The position numbers and the translations under genes are program-made. This document shows, one piece after another, positions 1 to 8,586 of a stretch of 64,000 bases of DNA (position 1 is the first letter of the stretch; every line of letters begins with the position of its first letter). Location of the stretch: assembly GCF_012927345.1 (NCBI RefSeq), contig NZ_JABBGJ010000044.1:29728-93727 (forward strand). Reading direction: 5' to 3'. The notes under the pieces were generated by a model. That model was not told where the DNA came from, made no database searches, and saw nothing but the letters and a program-made list of their open reading frames with translations. The DNA comes from Paraburkholderia polaris (GTDB lineage: Bacteria > Pseudomonadota > Gammaproteobacteria > Burkholderiales > Burkholderiaceae).

Positions 1-1
1 C

Positions 2-418
2 CCTTACGTTGGCCTACGGAAGGACCAGGATCCGATCGTCAGCAAGGTGCTCCGATACGTGACCGAGCACATCACCGATACGCTATCGATCGAACAGCTT
101 GCGAGCGCGGTTTCGGTCAGCCGACGTACCTTCTCGAGGCTATTTTCGAAGTATGCAAAGGTGACGCCGTCCGCGTTTGTCGAGCAGGTTCGCGTTGACG
201 CCGCGAGGAAACTGCTCGAGGAGACAGATGCGCCTCTCAAGACTGTGGCGTTCAATTGTGGTTTTCACAGCGCCACGCATATGCGAGCGATTTTCTTCCG
301 GCGGCTAAACGTAACGCCCAGACAGTATCGTCAACGATTCCGTGGTGCGGCGTGCACGGAGCAGTGGGCGTCCGGCGGTATCGTCGAGCAAGTCGAAATA
401 GCCGAGATGGAAGCGTGA
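2..418 (+). CDS. AraC/GlxA-type transcriptional regulator, C-terminal part (gene begins left of the window)
   Basis: The reading frame is open from the first bases of the window, so this is the tail of a longer gene; a GTG at 47 is only an internal codon. The visible ~138 residues form the AraC-type DNA-binding domain: two helix-turn-helix units, the first around SIEQLASAVSVSRRTFSRLF and the second around LKTVAFNCGFHSATHMRAIF, closed by the typical RLNVTPRQYRQRF. The spacing suits GlxA-like regulators, whose N-terminal half is a DJ-1/PfpI-like domain, but that part is outside the window, so ligand and subfamily are unknown. No neighbour on the same strand is close enough to suggest an operon. 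Confidence 0.85.
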   Translation, partial: PYVGLRKDQDPIVSKVLRYVTEHITDTLSIEQLASAVSVSRRTFSRLFSKYAKVTPSAFVEQVRVDAARKLLEETDAPLKTVAFNCGFHSATHMRAIFFRRLNVTPRQYRQRFRGAACTEQWASGGIVEQVEIAEMEA

Positions 419-617
419 GATAGCTTTCCGGTCTACCCAGGACTGGCCTGGTCTGCGCACGCCCCTCGCGTGGAAAGGCGGAGGTATACACCGTCGCTGG
501 CCAGAATCGGGGTACGTTTGACCTGAAATCGATCCTCTTGTGGCTTGTCCGCGGTAACGAGGTGGCCCAAACTACGGCGCTTGTGGGAGGCCCTCCCGAT
601 AATGGCTTACATCATCC

Positions 618-1148
618 GTGACTCACTCCGATCCACTTCAATGCCTTCCAGACCTTCTTGAACCGGGTTTATCGGTCGTGTTTTGCGGAATCAATCCGGG
701 CGCCCTTGCGGCTTCCACCGGCCGCCACTTTGCCGGCAGAGGCAATCGGTTCTGGCGGGTCCTTCACCTTGCGGGTTTTACTCCTGAACAAATATCTCCT
801 GAGGACGATCGCACGCTGCTGCAGTATGGTTGCGGCCTGACAACCGTGGTCTCGCGTCCAACCGCACGAGCGGACGAACTATCGCAATGGGAGTTCAAAG
901 CGGCTGCGACGGAATTCGAGCAGAAGATTGAACGCTATGCGCCGCAATGTGTTGCCTTCCTCGGGAAGATGGCGCTCTCCGCCATGTCGGACACGCGCGA
1001 CATCCACTGGGGCCTACAACCGAAAACGTTCGGCGGCGCCCGCGCATCGGTATTGCCAAATCCTAGCGGCCTGAACCGGACATTCAGTCTCGACGCGCTA
1101 GTGATTGCCTACCGGGAACTTCGTCTTGCAGTCGCGCCGGCTGTTTGA
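618..1148 (+). CDS. mug: G:T/U mismatch-specific DNA glycosylase (Mug/TDG family)
   Basis: The 176-residue product matches the small uracil-DNA glycosylase fold of the Mug/TDG family in length and motifs. GINPG at residues 24-28 is the catalytic-loop motif, where the Asn activates water, and NPSGLNR near residue 145 is the intercalation/recognition loop. Known family members excise uracil or ethenocytosine opposite guanine in cytoplasmic base-excision repair. The start is a GTG at 618; no strong ribosome binding site is visible and no better in-frame start lies upstream. It stands alone, with about 200 bases before it and no gene for 430 bases after it, so it is probably monocistronic. Confidence 0.88.
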   Translation: MTHSDPLQCLPDLLEPGLSVVFCGINPGALAASTGRHFAGRGNRFWRVLHLAGFTPEQISPEDDRTLLQYGCGLTTVVSRPTARADELSQWEFKAAATEFEQKIERYAPQCVAFLGKMALSAMSDTRDIHWGLQPKTFGGARASVLPNPSGLNRTFSLDALVIAYRELRLAVAPAV

Positions 1149-1579
1149 GGCAGTCGTAGCGCGATATCGGCATCATCATAACGAAACAGGCTGGTCGGGA
1201 CTCGCGTTACATGCTTGAGGCGCCGCTCGCGCCGTTCCACCGGGGCGACGTTTACTTCGTTATACGAACCGAAAAAAAATCCTTTCCCGGTGGGCGCATT
1301 GTCCTCGTGGCGACGGTGGCATTGGCCAGATTTCCGCTCGAAATGGCCCAATTCACGACCTGTATCGACTATAAGAATGCTGCCCCCTCTCCTAGAATTA
1401 GTTCAACCCATTGCGCAGCAGCGATACGGTAACGAGCCGATTTGAATGACTTCAGGAAAAACCATCAAGTCATGGGATCAAGTTTCTTCGCGGAGCATCT
1501 GAGGTCTTTGCGAGCGCCGGGCGTGACAGGGAGATTTCCCGATGGAATGCGCCATTCAACCCTTAGTAGCCAGACCCTT
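1149..1579. other. Intergenic region upstream of the MFS exporter
   Basis: No convincing gene is seen here. Short open frames around 1211-1445 have no family resemblance and weak codon bias. In-frame alternative starts for the downstream exporter exist at 1442 (TTG), 1472 (ATG) and 1547 (ATG), so the right end may be partly coding. AT-richer sequence around 1360-1440 could hold the promoter. Confidence 0.4.
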
Positions 1580-3205
1580 ATGAACACCGCCAACCCACCG
1601 ACAACCAGAACAGGAGAACCGAAGCTCGCGCATTCGTCAGCGCCGGTTTCTGTACGGAAGACAGAGACTCCTGTACAGCAAACGTCCACCGAAGCCAAGC
1701 TACCGCTTCGCCGCGCTATCGGCCTGATCGGAATGTTGCTGGCGTCGCTGCTGGCGATATTGAACGAACAGGTCACCGCGGTGGCGCTGACCGATATTCG
1801 CGGCGTGTTCTCGATCGGACGTGACGATGGGACATGGCTGACCGCTCTCTTCGAGGCTACAAACGTGGCCACGATGGTATTTGCTCCGTGGTTTGGAGTG
1901 ACGCTCACGCTGAAGCGATTCACGATCGGCGCCGTGCTGGCCGTGATGTTCCTCGGGTTCCTTTGTCCCTTTGCGCCGAACCTGCATATGCTTTATGTGT
2001 TGCGTGCGCTGCAGGGCGTAGCCGGCGGATGCCTGCCCCCAATGTTGATCATCGTGGCGCTTCGTTATCTTCCCCCGAAAATCAAGTTATATGGACTCGC
2101 GGGTTACGCACTGACTGCGACCTTCGGCCCAGCGCTCGGCACGCCTCTCGCGGCCTTATGGACCGAATATGTCGGTTGGCAAATGGCATTCTGGCAAATC
2201 GTGCCGCTTGGTTTAGTGAGCTGCGTGGCAATCTACAAGGGACTTCCGGCAGATCCCACCAAACTCGAACGATTCCGTTCGTTTAACTGGAGCGGGTTCA
2301 TACTGGGATATCCCGCTATAGCAATGCTCGTCATTGGCTTTCTACAGGGCGATCGCCTTGACTGGCTGAACTCCACGTTTATCTCCACGATGTTTTATGG
2401 AGGGGCGCTGTTGTTCGTTGCGTTCCTTATCAACGAGTGGTTTCATCCGCTGCCGTTTTTCGGGCTTAGGCTGCTTTCCCGCAGGAACTTCGCGCACGGG
2501 CTTCTGACGCTGGTAGGCGCAGTTGTGCTACTGGTTGGCGTTGCCGCTATACCCGGCCAATATCTCGCACAAGTTCACGGTTACAGGCCGCTGCAAACCG
2601 CGCCGCTGTCTTTGCTGGTTGCCATTCCCCTATTGATTGCACTGCCTGCGACCGCCGCCGTCCTGAACCTCAGGCAGGTCGACCACCGCTGGGTCATGGC
2701 GATTGGACTTTCCCTGATGGCCACCTCCTGCTTTATGGGGAGTTTCATGACCTCGGAGTGGATCCGCGAGAACTTCTGCTGGCTTCAGTCGTTACAGATC
2801 GTTGCGCAACCGATGGTGATCATGGGGATCCTGATGGGCGTAACAACAGGCTTGCCGCCAACGGAAGGGCCGTTTGCTTCGGCCATGTTCAACACGCTCA
2901 AAACCTTTTCTGGCGCTGCGGCAACCGGTCTCATCGAAGGGCTAGGTACTGCGCGTGAGCATTTTCATTCGAGCATGCTCGTGGACCGGTTAGGCAACAA
3001 CGCGTTAATTACGGGCCAAAGCATCGATGCCGTTCATGGTCTCGGCGAACTCGCACACCGGATCCACGAGCAGGCCGTAGTGCTGACATCGGCGGATCTC
3101 TATCGCGTGATGGCCGGTATCGCCGTCGCCTTCCTTTTCGTTATCCCGGTGTTGCCCGTGCGTATTTATCCGCCATGGAGTACTACGCCGCCCTCTTCCC
3201 GTTAA
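1580..3205 (+). CDS. DHA2-family (EmrB/QacA-like) MFS drug exporter
   Basis: From the ATG at 1580 the protein is 541 residues with about 14 hydrophobic segments, the usual size for the 14-TM DHA2 family of proton-driven drug exporters in the inner membrane. The N-terminal TM1 contains LNEQVTAVALTDI, where the LNxxVxxVALPxI-like motif of this family is expected; a Gly-rich RALQGVAGGCLPPMLI segment follows. An N-terminal extension to 1442 is possible but is hydrophilic and unlike the family. The next gene begins 12 bases downstream and is an HlyD adaptor start, so this was the pump of a tripartite EmrAB-TolC-like system. That partner is now broken, so export through the outer membrane is doubtful unless another adaptor substitutes. 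Confidence 0.85.
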   Translation: MNTANPPTTRTGEPKLAHSSAPVSVRKTETPVQQTSTEAKLPLRRAIGLIGMLLASLLAILNEQVTAVALTDIRGVFSIGRDDGTWLTALFEATNVATMVFAPWFGVTLTLKRFTIGAVLAVMFLGFLCPFAPNLHMLYVLRALQGVAGGCLPPMLIIVALRYLPPKIKLYGLAGYALTATFGPALGTPLAALWTEYVGWQMAFWQIVPLGLVSCVAIYKGLPADPTKLERFRSFNWSGFILGYPAIAMLVIGFLQGDRLDWLNSTFISTMFYGGALLFVAFLINEWFHPLPFFGLRLLSRRNFAHGLLTLVGAVVLLVGVAAIPGQYLAQVHGYRPLQTAPLSLLVAIPLLIALPATAAVLNLRQVDHRWVMAIGLSLMATSCFMGSFMTSEWIRENFCWLQSLQIVAQPMVIMGILMGVTTGLPPTEGPFASAMFNTLKTFSGAAATGLIEGLGTAREHFHSSMLVDRLGNNALITGQSIDAVHGLGELAHRIHEQAVVLTSADLYRVMAGIAVAFLFVIPVLPVRIYPPWSTTPPSSR

Positions 3206-3217
3206 GCGACGCTATAT

Positions 3218-3481
3218 ATGTCATCCGTTACCCAACTTCCTCCCAAAGCAATTCGTCTTGCTGCGTATGCGGTCATACTCGGCGTCGCCATATGGGCTGG
3301 CATCAGACTATTTGCCGACTCGAATAGCGAGTCCACAAACGATGCCTATGTGACGGCCGATTTCACGCTGGTAGCACCGCGTGTCGCTGGCCAGCTTTCA
3401 GAGGTACTCGTAGAAGACAACCAGCAGGTGAAAGCCGGACAACTACTGGTACGTATCGATGACCGCGACTTCCGCGCCTGA
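3218..3481 (+). pseudogene. Truncated HlyD/EmrA-type membrane fusion protein (N-terminal 87 residues only)
   Basis: The 87 residues show an N-terminal membrane anchor (AYAVILGVAIWAGIRLF) and the first half of the biotinyl-lipoyl domain (NDAYVTADFTLVAPRVAGQL, then QVKAGQLLVRIDDRDFRA). These are typical of EmrA-like adaptors, which are normally about 350-400 residues. The frame stops at TGA 3479-3481, and in the neighbouring frame the sequence continues directly as the end of an outer-membrane factor. The coiled-coil hairpin, beta-barrel and second lipoyl half are all missing. A deletion joining the adaptor to the outer-membrane factor is the simplest explanation. Confidence 0.8.
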
Positions 3482-3690
3482 ACCAGCGCGCGCTGTCGAT
3501 TGCGCGGCAACGGTACAAGGCAGGCGCAGTCGATTTTCTAGACGTGCTTAACGTGCAGAAACAGTTGCTCGACGCGCAGAGCAACCTTGAGCAAAGCAAG
3601 GCCGACGCTGACGCCAACCTCATCACGCTATGCAAGGTACTCGGCGGCGGGTGGGAGTCAACGTATGCCAAACAGGACGATCTTCATTGA
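3478..3690 (+). pseudogene. C-terminal remnant of a NodT-family outer-membrane efflux protein
   Basis: Reading from 3478 in the frame one base back gives a 70-residue stretch beginning LNQRALSIARQRYKAGAVDF and ending in a natural TGA at 3688-3690. The motifs RYKAGAVDFLDVLNVQKQLL and LITLCKVLGGGWE are the standard last helix and end of NodT/OprM-type outer-membrane factors. There is no start codon or signal sequence: it abuts the truncated adaptor with a 4-base overlap, marking the other side of an internal deletion in an emrAB-tolC-like operon. It is too short to form a channel. Confidence 0.8.
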
Positions 3691-3790
3691 CAGGACGGCG
3701 TTAGGCGACCAGTGAGCGTCTTATGTGGAAGTTGGCGATACGGCATGCAATCCTAGGTAAGCCCGACAAGGAGACATCGGTCATATCCCC

Positions 3791-4027
3791 CTCGACGCGT
3801 ATCGCGGGGTGCGCTCGGCCGTGGATAAGCGAGTGAAAGAGGTGGTCGACGACGCCGACGGTCCTGAGGTTGTGGCCGAGGCCTTACTACAGGCTGCCGT
3901 CGCGGCTCGCCCGAAACTCCGCTATACAGCCGGTGGACTCGCCGGACGTCTGCGATTGCTACGCAGATTTGCGCCCGCTGGGCTGGTAGACGCCGGCATT
4001 CGCAAAGATCTGCGGCTCGCAACGTAG
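3791..4027 (+). pseudogene. C-terminal fragment of a short-chain dehydrogenase/reductase
   Basis: About 79 residues from LDAYRGVRSAVDKRV to AGIRKDLRL resemble the C-terminal substrate-binding end of classical SDR oxidoreductases, including PEVVAEALLQAAVAARPKLR and the closing LRRFAPAGLVDAGIRK. The Rossmann fold, TGxxxGIG motif and YxxxK active site are absent, and an in-frame TAA at 3758 closes the frame upstream. The fragment lies just after the efflux deletion scar, so this stretch seems to be a small decay zone. A translated 72-residue product from GTG 3809 is possible but would be non-catalytic. Confidence 0.55.
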
Positions 4028-4265
4028 ACGGCGTTACCGCCCCCCCATTCAAAGGGCAGACTACAAGGACGTGCTGGCATAGTGGTCGACGTCAGGCATG
4101 ACCGTGCTATGACTGATCTGCAGTTCTACATACCGGTGTGTTGACGACATCGCGTTCGCTCGCGATCCCTCGCTTGCTCAAAGTACATAGTGCGATAACG
4201 AGTAACGTCACCTGCAGCGCCGTCCGAAGCATGCCGTTCAACCGCAGTTCAACCGCAAAAGCGTT

Positions 4266-5162
4266 TCAACGCATGGCCGCTTCCTCGACGCAGGAGAGAA
4301 AGCGGGAGGCCGCCGAGGTGAGCGGGCGCTCCTGCCTTTGCACCACGTAGACGTCCATGTCGGGAAGCGACTCGTGGATCTTCAGCTCACGAATCCTGCG
4401 GCGCTTCATCTCGAGCTGGAACGTCTGCTGCGTGGCCACGCAAATCACATCGGTCTTCGCGATCAATGCGACGGCCGGCGCCAATGCCTGGCAGCGCATG
4501 ATTCTGCTGGGCGCGGATAAACCCAGCGAGTGGAAGTAGGCGCTGAAACCTTTGTCGATGTCGTCGCCGGGCTCGCAGGGCAGGAGCCATTCCGCTCCGT
4601 GTAACTTCGAGATCGAGCGTGCCTGCGCGAGCGGATGGCCTTGGCGCGCCACGACCAGCAACGGCACCGACATGATTTTTCGCTGCTCGACGAAATCGGG
4701 CCATTGCGTGTCCGCGGTACCCATGGCTACTGCGAAATCGGTGTCTCCGTCGCGCAGCGCACGGAGCGCGGCGGGCAGCGACAATTCGCGGACGGTAACC
4801 GACGTATCGGGATTCTGCGCGCGAAATTGCGCGAACGCCTCGGGTAGCAAAGCACAGGCGACCGCCGATGAGACGGACACGGCGACCTCTCCACCCGCGC
4901 CATTGAGCATGGCCGACAATTCTTCGTGTATGTGCCGCACGTCGTTGACCAGCATGCGTGCGCGGCGCTGAAACAGGACGCCGTATTCGGTCAGCGCGAC
5001 GCCGTTGACCGATCGCACGACGAGCGGCACGCCCAGCGTTTTTTCCAGCTCGCGAATCGTGACCGTGACGGCCGGCTGCGTCAAACACAGCGCGCGCGCG
5101 GCGCCATGCAAGCTGCCCTGCTCGGCGACACTCAGGAATACCCGCAATTGACGAAGTTTCAT
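4266..5162 (-). CDS. LysR-family transcriptional regulator
   Basis: The 298-residue product has the LysR layout. The winged helix-turn-helix is at residues 1-60 (MKLRQLRVFLSVAEQGSLHG, then ALCLTQPAVTVTIRELEKTL), a linker helix follows, and a periplasmic-binding-protein-like effector domain runs from about 90 to 295. It is divergent from the DUF2817 gene with 123 bases between the two starts. That is the classic arrangement in which a LysR protein controls both itself and its neighbour, so the DUF2817 gene and perhaps the following porin are its likely targets. The effector cannot be told from sequence. The shared intergenic region is AT-rich near 5178-5210, but I could not settle on a T-N11-A box. 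Confidence 0.9.
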   Translation of the reverse strand: MKLRQLRVFLSVAEQGSLHGAARALCLTQPAVTVTIRELEKTLGVPLVVRSVNGVALTEYGVLFQRRARMLVNDVRHIHEELSAMLNGAGGEVAVSVSSAVACALLPEAFAQFRAQNPDTSVTVRELSLPAALRALRDGDTDFAVAMGTADTQWPDFVEQRKIMSVPLLVVARQGHPLAQARSISKLHGAEWLLPCEPGDDIDKGFSAYFHSLGLSAPSRIMRCQALAPAVALIAKTDVICVATQQTFQLEMKRRRIRELKIHESLPDMDVYVVQRQERPLTSAASRFLSCVEEAAMR

Positions 5163-5285
5163 TCTGCTCCATGAGATAAAAAAACGTTATCAAGGCCATT
5201 TTTTTATTGCCTTGTGCGCCGGTGCGTTAGTCATGATCATTGTGACCGAACGCACGCCTCGCGTGCATCTCTTCGAGGTCACTGC

Positions 5286-6398
5286 ATGGTAATAAAAGAC
5301 AATTTCTCGGGATCATACGCTCAGGCGCGCGAGAGATTTACGAGGGCGGCGCGCGCCGGCGGGTTCGAGGTCAAGCAGATTGTGCACCCCACGGCAGTTG
5401 GCCCTGATAACGAGATGCTATCGATCGATCTCGCGATATACGCGCATGCCGGCGCTCGTTCGCTGCTCATCATCACGTCGGGCACGCATGGGGTCGAGGG
5501 TTTCTGCGGATCGGGTTGTCAGGTGGGATTGCTCCAGGATGCGGCCTTTATCGCCGAGGCGCAAGGGCGCGGCGTCGCGCTGTTGATGATCCACGGCGTG
5601 AACCCCTACGGATTCGCCCATCTGCGTCGGGTGAACGAAGACAACGTCGATCTGAATCGCAATAGCGTGGATTTTTCCACGGCGGCCGATACGAATCCCG
5701 GGTACGTAGAACTTGGTCCGCTGCTGCTGCCGGAGTCCTGGCCGCCCGACGCGGACAATCAGGCCGCTCTCGGGGCTTACATCCAGACGCATGGCGAGCA
5801 AGCGTTGCGCGACACCGTTTCGAAGGGACAGTACGCTGTGCCGGACGGGATGTTCTACGGCGGTGCGCAAACGTGCTGGAGCACGCAGACCGTTCACTCG
5901 ATTCTGCGCGCGCACGCTAGCGGTTATCGCCGGTTTGCGTGGATCGATCTTCACACGGGGCTGGGCCCGTATGGTCACGGTGAAAAGATCTTCATGAGCA
6001 CGGATCGCTCCGAACTGGAGAGGGCGCGCCGTTGGTGGGGCGACGACGTGAAGCCGATCCATGCAGCGGGATCTGTTTCGGCCGACGTGCAAGGCCCGAT
6101 CATCGGGGTTTCGTACGATGAATTCCCGGGCATCGAAAAGACGACGCTGGGCCTCGAATTTGGCACTTACGAACCCTTGCACGTGTTAAAAGCGCTGCGC
6201 GCCGATCACTGGCTCCACCGTCACCCGGAATGTGAGGCCACGGCGGCCGCGCAGATCCGGCAAAACCTGAAAGACGCGTTCTACTGCGACAACGACGAAT
6301 GGAAGGGGTTGGTTTTCGGGCAGACGCGTGTCGTGGCCTGGCAGGCCATCGCGGGGCTCTCGGAAGGTGATTCGGAGCTTTCCGGTTCGACCCGTTGA
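5286..6398 (+). CDS. DUF2817 protein, M14 carboxypeptidase-like putative metallohydrolase
   Basis: The 370-residue product matches the DUF2817 family, which is related to zinc M14 peptidases. Likely metal and catalytic motifs are SGTHGVEGFCGSG (His-x-x-Glu as in the M14 zinc site), the Asn/Arg-rich VNEDNVDLNRN, and DLHTGLGPYG with the third probable ligand His. No signal peptide is seen, so it is probably cytoplasmic. ATG 5286 is chosen over the upstream start at 5214 because the family alignment begins at MVIKDNFSGSYAQARERF. It sits between a divergent LysR gene and a porin 250 bases downstream, which suggests uptake and breakdown of a small peptide- or amide-like nutrient. The substrate is unknown. 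Confidence 0.8.
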   Translation: MVIKDNFSGSYAQARERFTRAARAGGFEVKQIVHPTAVGPDNEMLSIDLAIYAHAGARSLLIITSGTHGVEGFCGSGCQVGLLQDAAFIAEAQGRGVALLMIHGVNPYGFAHLRRVNEDNVDLNRNSVDFSTAADTNPGYVELGPLLLPESWPPDADNQAALGAYIQTHGEQALRDTVSKGQYAVPDGMFYGGAQTCWSTQTVHSILRAHASGYRRFAWIDLHTGLGPYGHGEKIFMSTDRSELERARRWWGDDVKPIHAAGSVSADVQGPIIGVSYDEFPGIEKTTLGLEFGTYEPLHVLKALRADHWLHRHPECEATAAAQIRQNLKDAFYCDNDEWKGLVFGQTRVVAWQAIAGLSEGDSELSGSTR

Positions 6399-6647
6399 GT
6401 GTTTGCTCGTGACGTTCACGGCGGCCCCGAATATTCCAACGTAGCAATCCTTGGCCGGTGGTCGTATCGGTGACCGTCTGGAGACGACGCCCGATTTCAT
6501 TCAAAGAGAGTAGCGGGGACATGAAAGTTCGGGCTCAGTCGACGCTTGAGCGATTAATGCTATGGAATCCGAAGTTAATGAATCGGCATAAGAAATCAGC
6601 AACCAATCGTAATTATTTTTAAAACCATATCTAAAGACAGGAGACTC

Positions 6648-7856
6648 ATGAAGATGGCGAAGCGACGGAAATTCCCGATCAAGGCGTGTGTGGCCGCCGC
6701 GGCACTCTGTGCGGCGGGTGCCGCGAATGCGGACGACAGCAGCGTGACGCTCTACGGTATCGCTGACGCCGGCTTGATGTATCTGAGTCATTCGACGCCT
6801 GCGTTCAACGGCGGAACAGGCGCAGGACGCGAGTTCCAGCTCACCAACTCGGGCTACTCGCCTTCGCTATGGGGCTTGAAGGGCACGGAAGATCTGGGCG
6901 GCGGCCTCAAGGCGGAATTCAAGCTCGAAAGCGGTATCAATCTCGCCAACGGCGGCTTCGACAACCCGGGCGGCAACAACGGGCTGTTCAACCGTACTGC
7001 CGACGTCGGCCTGTCGGGCGGCTTCGGTAAGGTCATGGCCGGCTTGCAGCTCTCGCCGTTCTTCGAAATGATATTCGACCTCGATCCGCGCGGTACCAGC
7101 GAATTCGGCAGCATGCTCATCCCGGTCAGCGAGAACAGCCTGATCGCCGCCATCTTCATGCCGAACGCGGTGACCTACACCTCGCCCAACATTGCCGGGT
7201 TCCAGTTCGCCGCCCTGTACAGCCTGGGCGGCGTCGCCGGCTCCTTCCAGACCGGCCGTGCCTATTCCGTCGGCGCGAAATACACCAACGGGACGCTGCT
7301 GGTCGGTGCCGCTTACATCAACGTCAACAACGCGGCCGACAGCGCCCTCGCCAGCGTTGGCGAACTCTATCCGGCGAACGTCCGCGCCTATACGGCGGGT
7401 GCCAGCTACAAGTTTGGCGGCCTGACGGCCAAGGCCTCGTTCGCCAATTTCAAGGCGAACAGCGTGCCAGTCTCGGTAGACCCGGCGCTAGCCAATTCGA
7501 CCAATACCAGCGTGAACATTTATAGCGGTGGCGTCGATTATTTCGCCCTGCCGGACCTCGATCTGAACGCCGGTGTCTACTATCAGCAGGACCGCGTGAA
7601 CTCGGGCGGTCACTCGGTGATGGGAGCGATCGGGACACAGTTCTTTCTGTCGAAGCGCACGTCCCTGTATGCCCAGGTGGGAGTCGTCAACAACACGTGT
7701 GCGCGCGATGGCGTGTGCCTCGGTTCGGGCCTGTCCGTCGAGAGCGGTGGCAGCGGAGTCGGCGGTCTGCAAGGTCTCGGGACGGCTGCCGAAGGCCTCG
7801 GCCTCCCGCCGGGCACGACGGTCGGCGCTGACGTCGGCATTCGCATGACGTTCTAA
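6648..7856 (+). CDS. Gram-negative porin, Burkholderia OmpC/Opc type
   Basis: The 402-residue precursor begins with a Sec signal peptide (basic MKMAKRRKFPIKA, hydrophobic VAAAALCAAGAANA, cleavage after ANA). It continues with SSVTLYGIADAGLMY, the standard first strand of 16-stranded beta-proteobacterial trimeric porins, and ends in Phe (GIRMTF), the outer-membrane insertion signal. GLKGTEDLGGGLKAEFKLES is the conserved second-strand region. An AGGAG-type ribosome binding site lies 6-10 bases before ATG 6648. It would admit small hydrophilic solutes; the specific substrate is not evident. Its place after the LysR/DUF2817 pair hints at a common nutrient pathway, but a 249-base gap suggests its own promoter. 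Confidence 0.93.
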   Translation: MKMAKRRKFPIKACVAAAALCAAGAANADDSSVTLYGIADAGLMYLSHSTPAFNGGTGAGREFQLTNSGYSPSLWGLKGTEDLGGGLKAEFKLESGINLANGGFDNPGGNNGLFNRTADVGLSGGFGKVMAGLQLSPFFEMIFDLDPRGTSEFGSMLIPVSENSLIAAIFMPNAVTYTSPNIAGFQFAALYSLGGVAGSFQTGRAYSVGAKYTNGTLLVGAAYINVNNAADSALASVGELYPANVRAYTAGASYKFGGLTAKASFANFKANSVPVSVDPALANSTNTSVNIYSGGVDYFALPDLDLNAGVYYQQDRVNSGGHSVMGAIGTQFFLSKRTSLYAQVGVVNNTCARDGVCLGSGLSVESGGSGVGGLQGLGTAAEGLGLPPGTTVGADVGIRMTF

Positions 7857-8586
7857 TCTGGACGATCCGACCTGAAGGCCACGCGCAAGGGCGACCACGC
7901 CCTTGAAAAGGCTGTGCGCAAGGCACTGGCCATCAAGGCCGTCGGTCAGTAAGCCCGGTGCGCAGCCGGCGCTTCCTTCATGCCCTTGGTGTCGGACGCG
8001 ATGCGGGGCGAGTGGTTACACAGCTCGAATAATTTCAAACAGCTTTCATCACACATCCCGCTGGCTGTGACCGCCGCCAAAAGAAACCCCACGTTCAACC
8101 GTCCATTGACGCAGGCTGCGGGTCAAAAGACACCCGAAGGAGTCTTCCGGATCCCGACATGTTTCACGCTGGTAACTCAAACCTTGCGCGCACCTGGTAC
8201 ATTGATGCCATCCTTCGTCCCAATCGTTGTCCACCCGCTTCCAGCAACGCGAACATGAACAACACACGCTCCGTCAGCAGCGCCCTCGCGGCAGTCGACG
8301 ACTCGCCGCACGCTCTATTTCGCGCGACCACCTTGATAAAACATTACCGCCGATTACGAAGCGCATTCATCGTCACGGACCCAATCAGCAAGCCATAACG
8401 TCGCCTTGTGCCGGTCACGACGTCATGCATTTTGCGTAGTCCGCTTTGCTTGCGATTAGATAACACCATTCCAAACGTTCGTTGGGTTGTGACAACACGC
8501 GAGAACCATGGCATGTTCCCAACATCCTGGCAGAGAATGACTACCCGTCCAATCATCAACGGCAGCATCTGTATTCGGAGATACCT
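7857..8586. other. 730-base intergenic region between porin and RND operon, with a possible gene remnant and a hairpin
   Basis: No intact gene is seen. A perfect 7-bp stem AAGGGCG/CGCCCTT with an ACCA loop (7887-7904) follows the porin stop by 30 bases and may end its transcript, though no T-tract follows. The frame across it (about 7871-7951, DLKATRKGDHALEKAVRKAL then a stop at 7949-7951) faintly resembles the end of a BON-domain protein and may be a remnant. The right half should hold the efflux operon promoter. The 92-residue frame at 7980 looks non-coding. Confidence 0.35.

Noticed and set aside
1211..1445. Two overlapping short frames between mug and the MFS exporter
   Set aside because: They are mutually exclusive in frame, have weak codon bias and no family resemblance, and are more likely leader DNA.
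3809..4027. Intact small gene instead of an SDR fragment
   Set aside because: The sequence matches only the end of SDR proteins and the similarity continues upstream of the GTG, so a remnant is the better reading.
5163..5285. LysR binding box (T-N11-A) in the divergent gap
   Set aside because: Several loose matches occur in the AT-rich stretch, but none is clearly better or has good dyad symmetry, so no site is called.
7980..8258. 92-residue frame in the gap after the porin
   Set aside because: There is no ribosome binding site, the composition is not protein-like for this genome, and no similarity is recognised.
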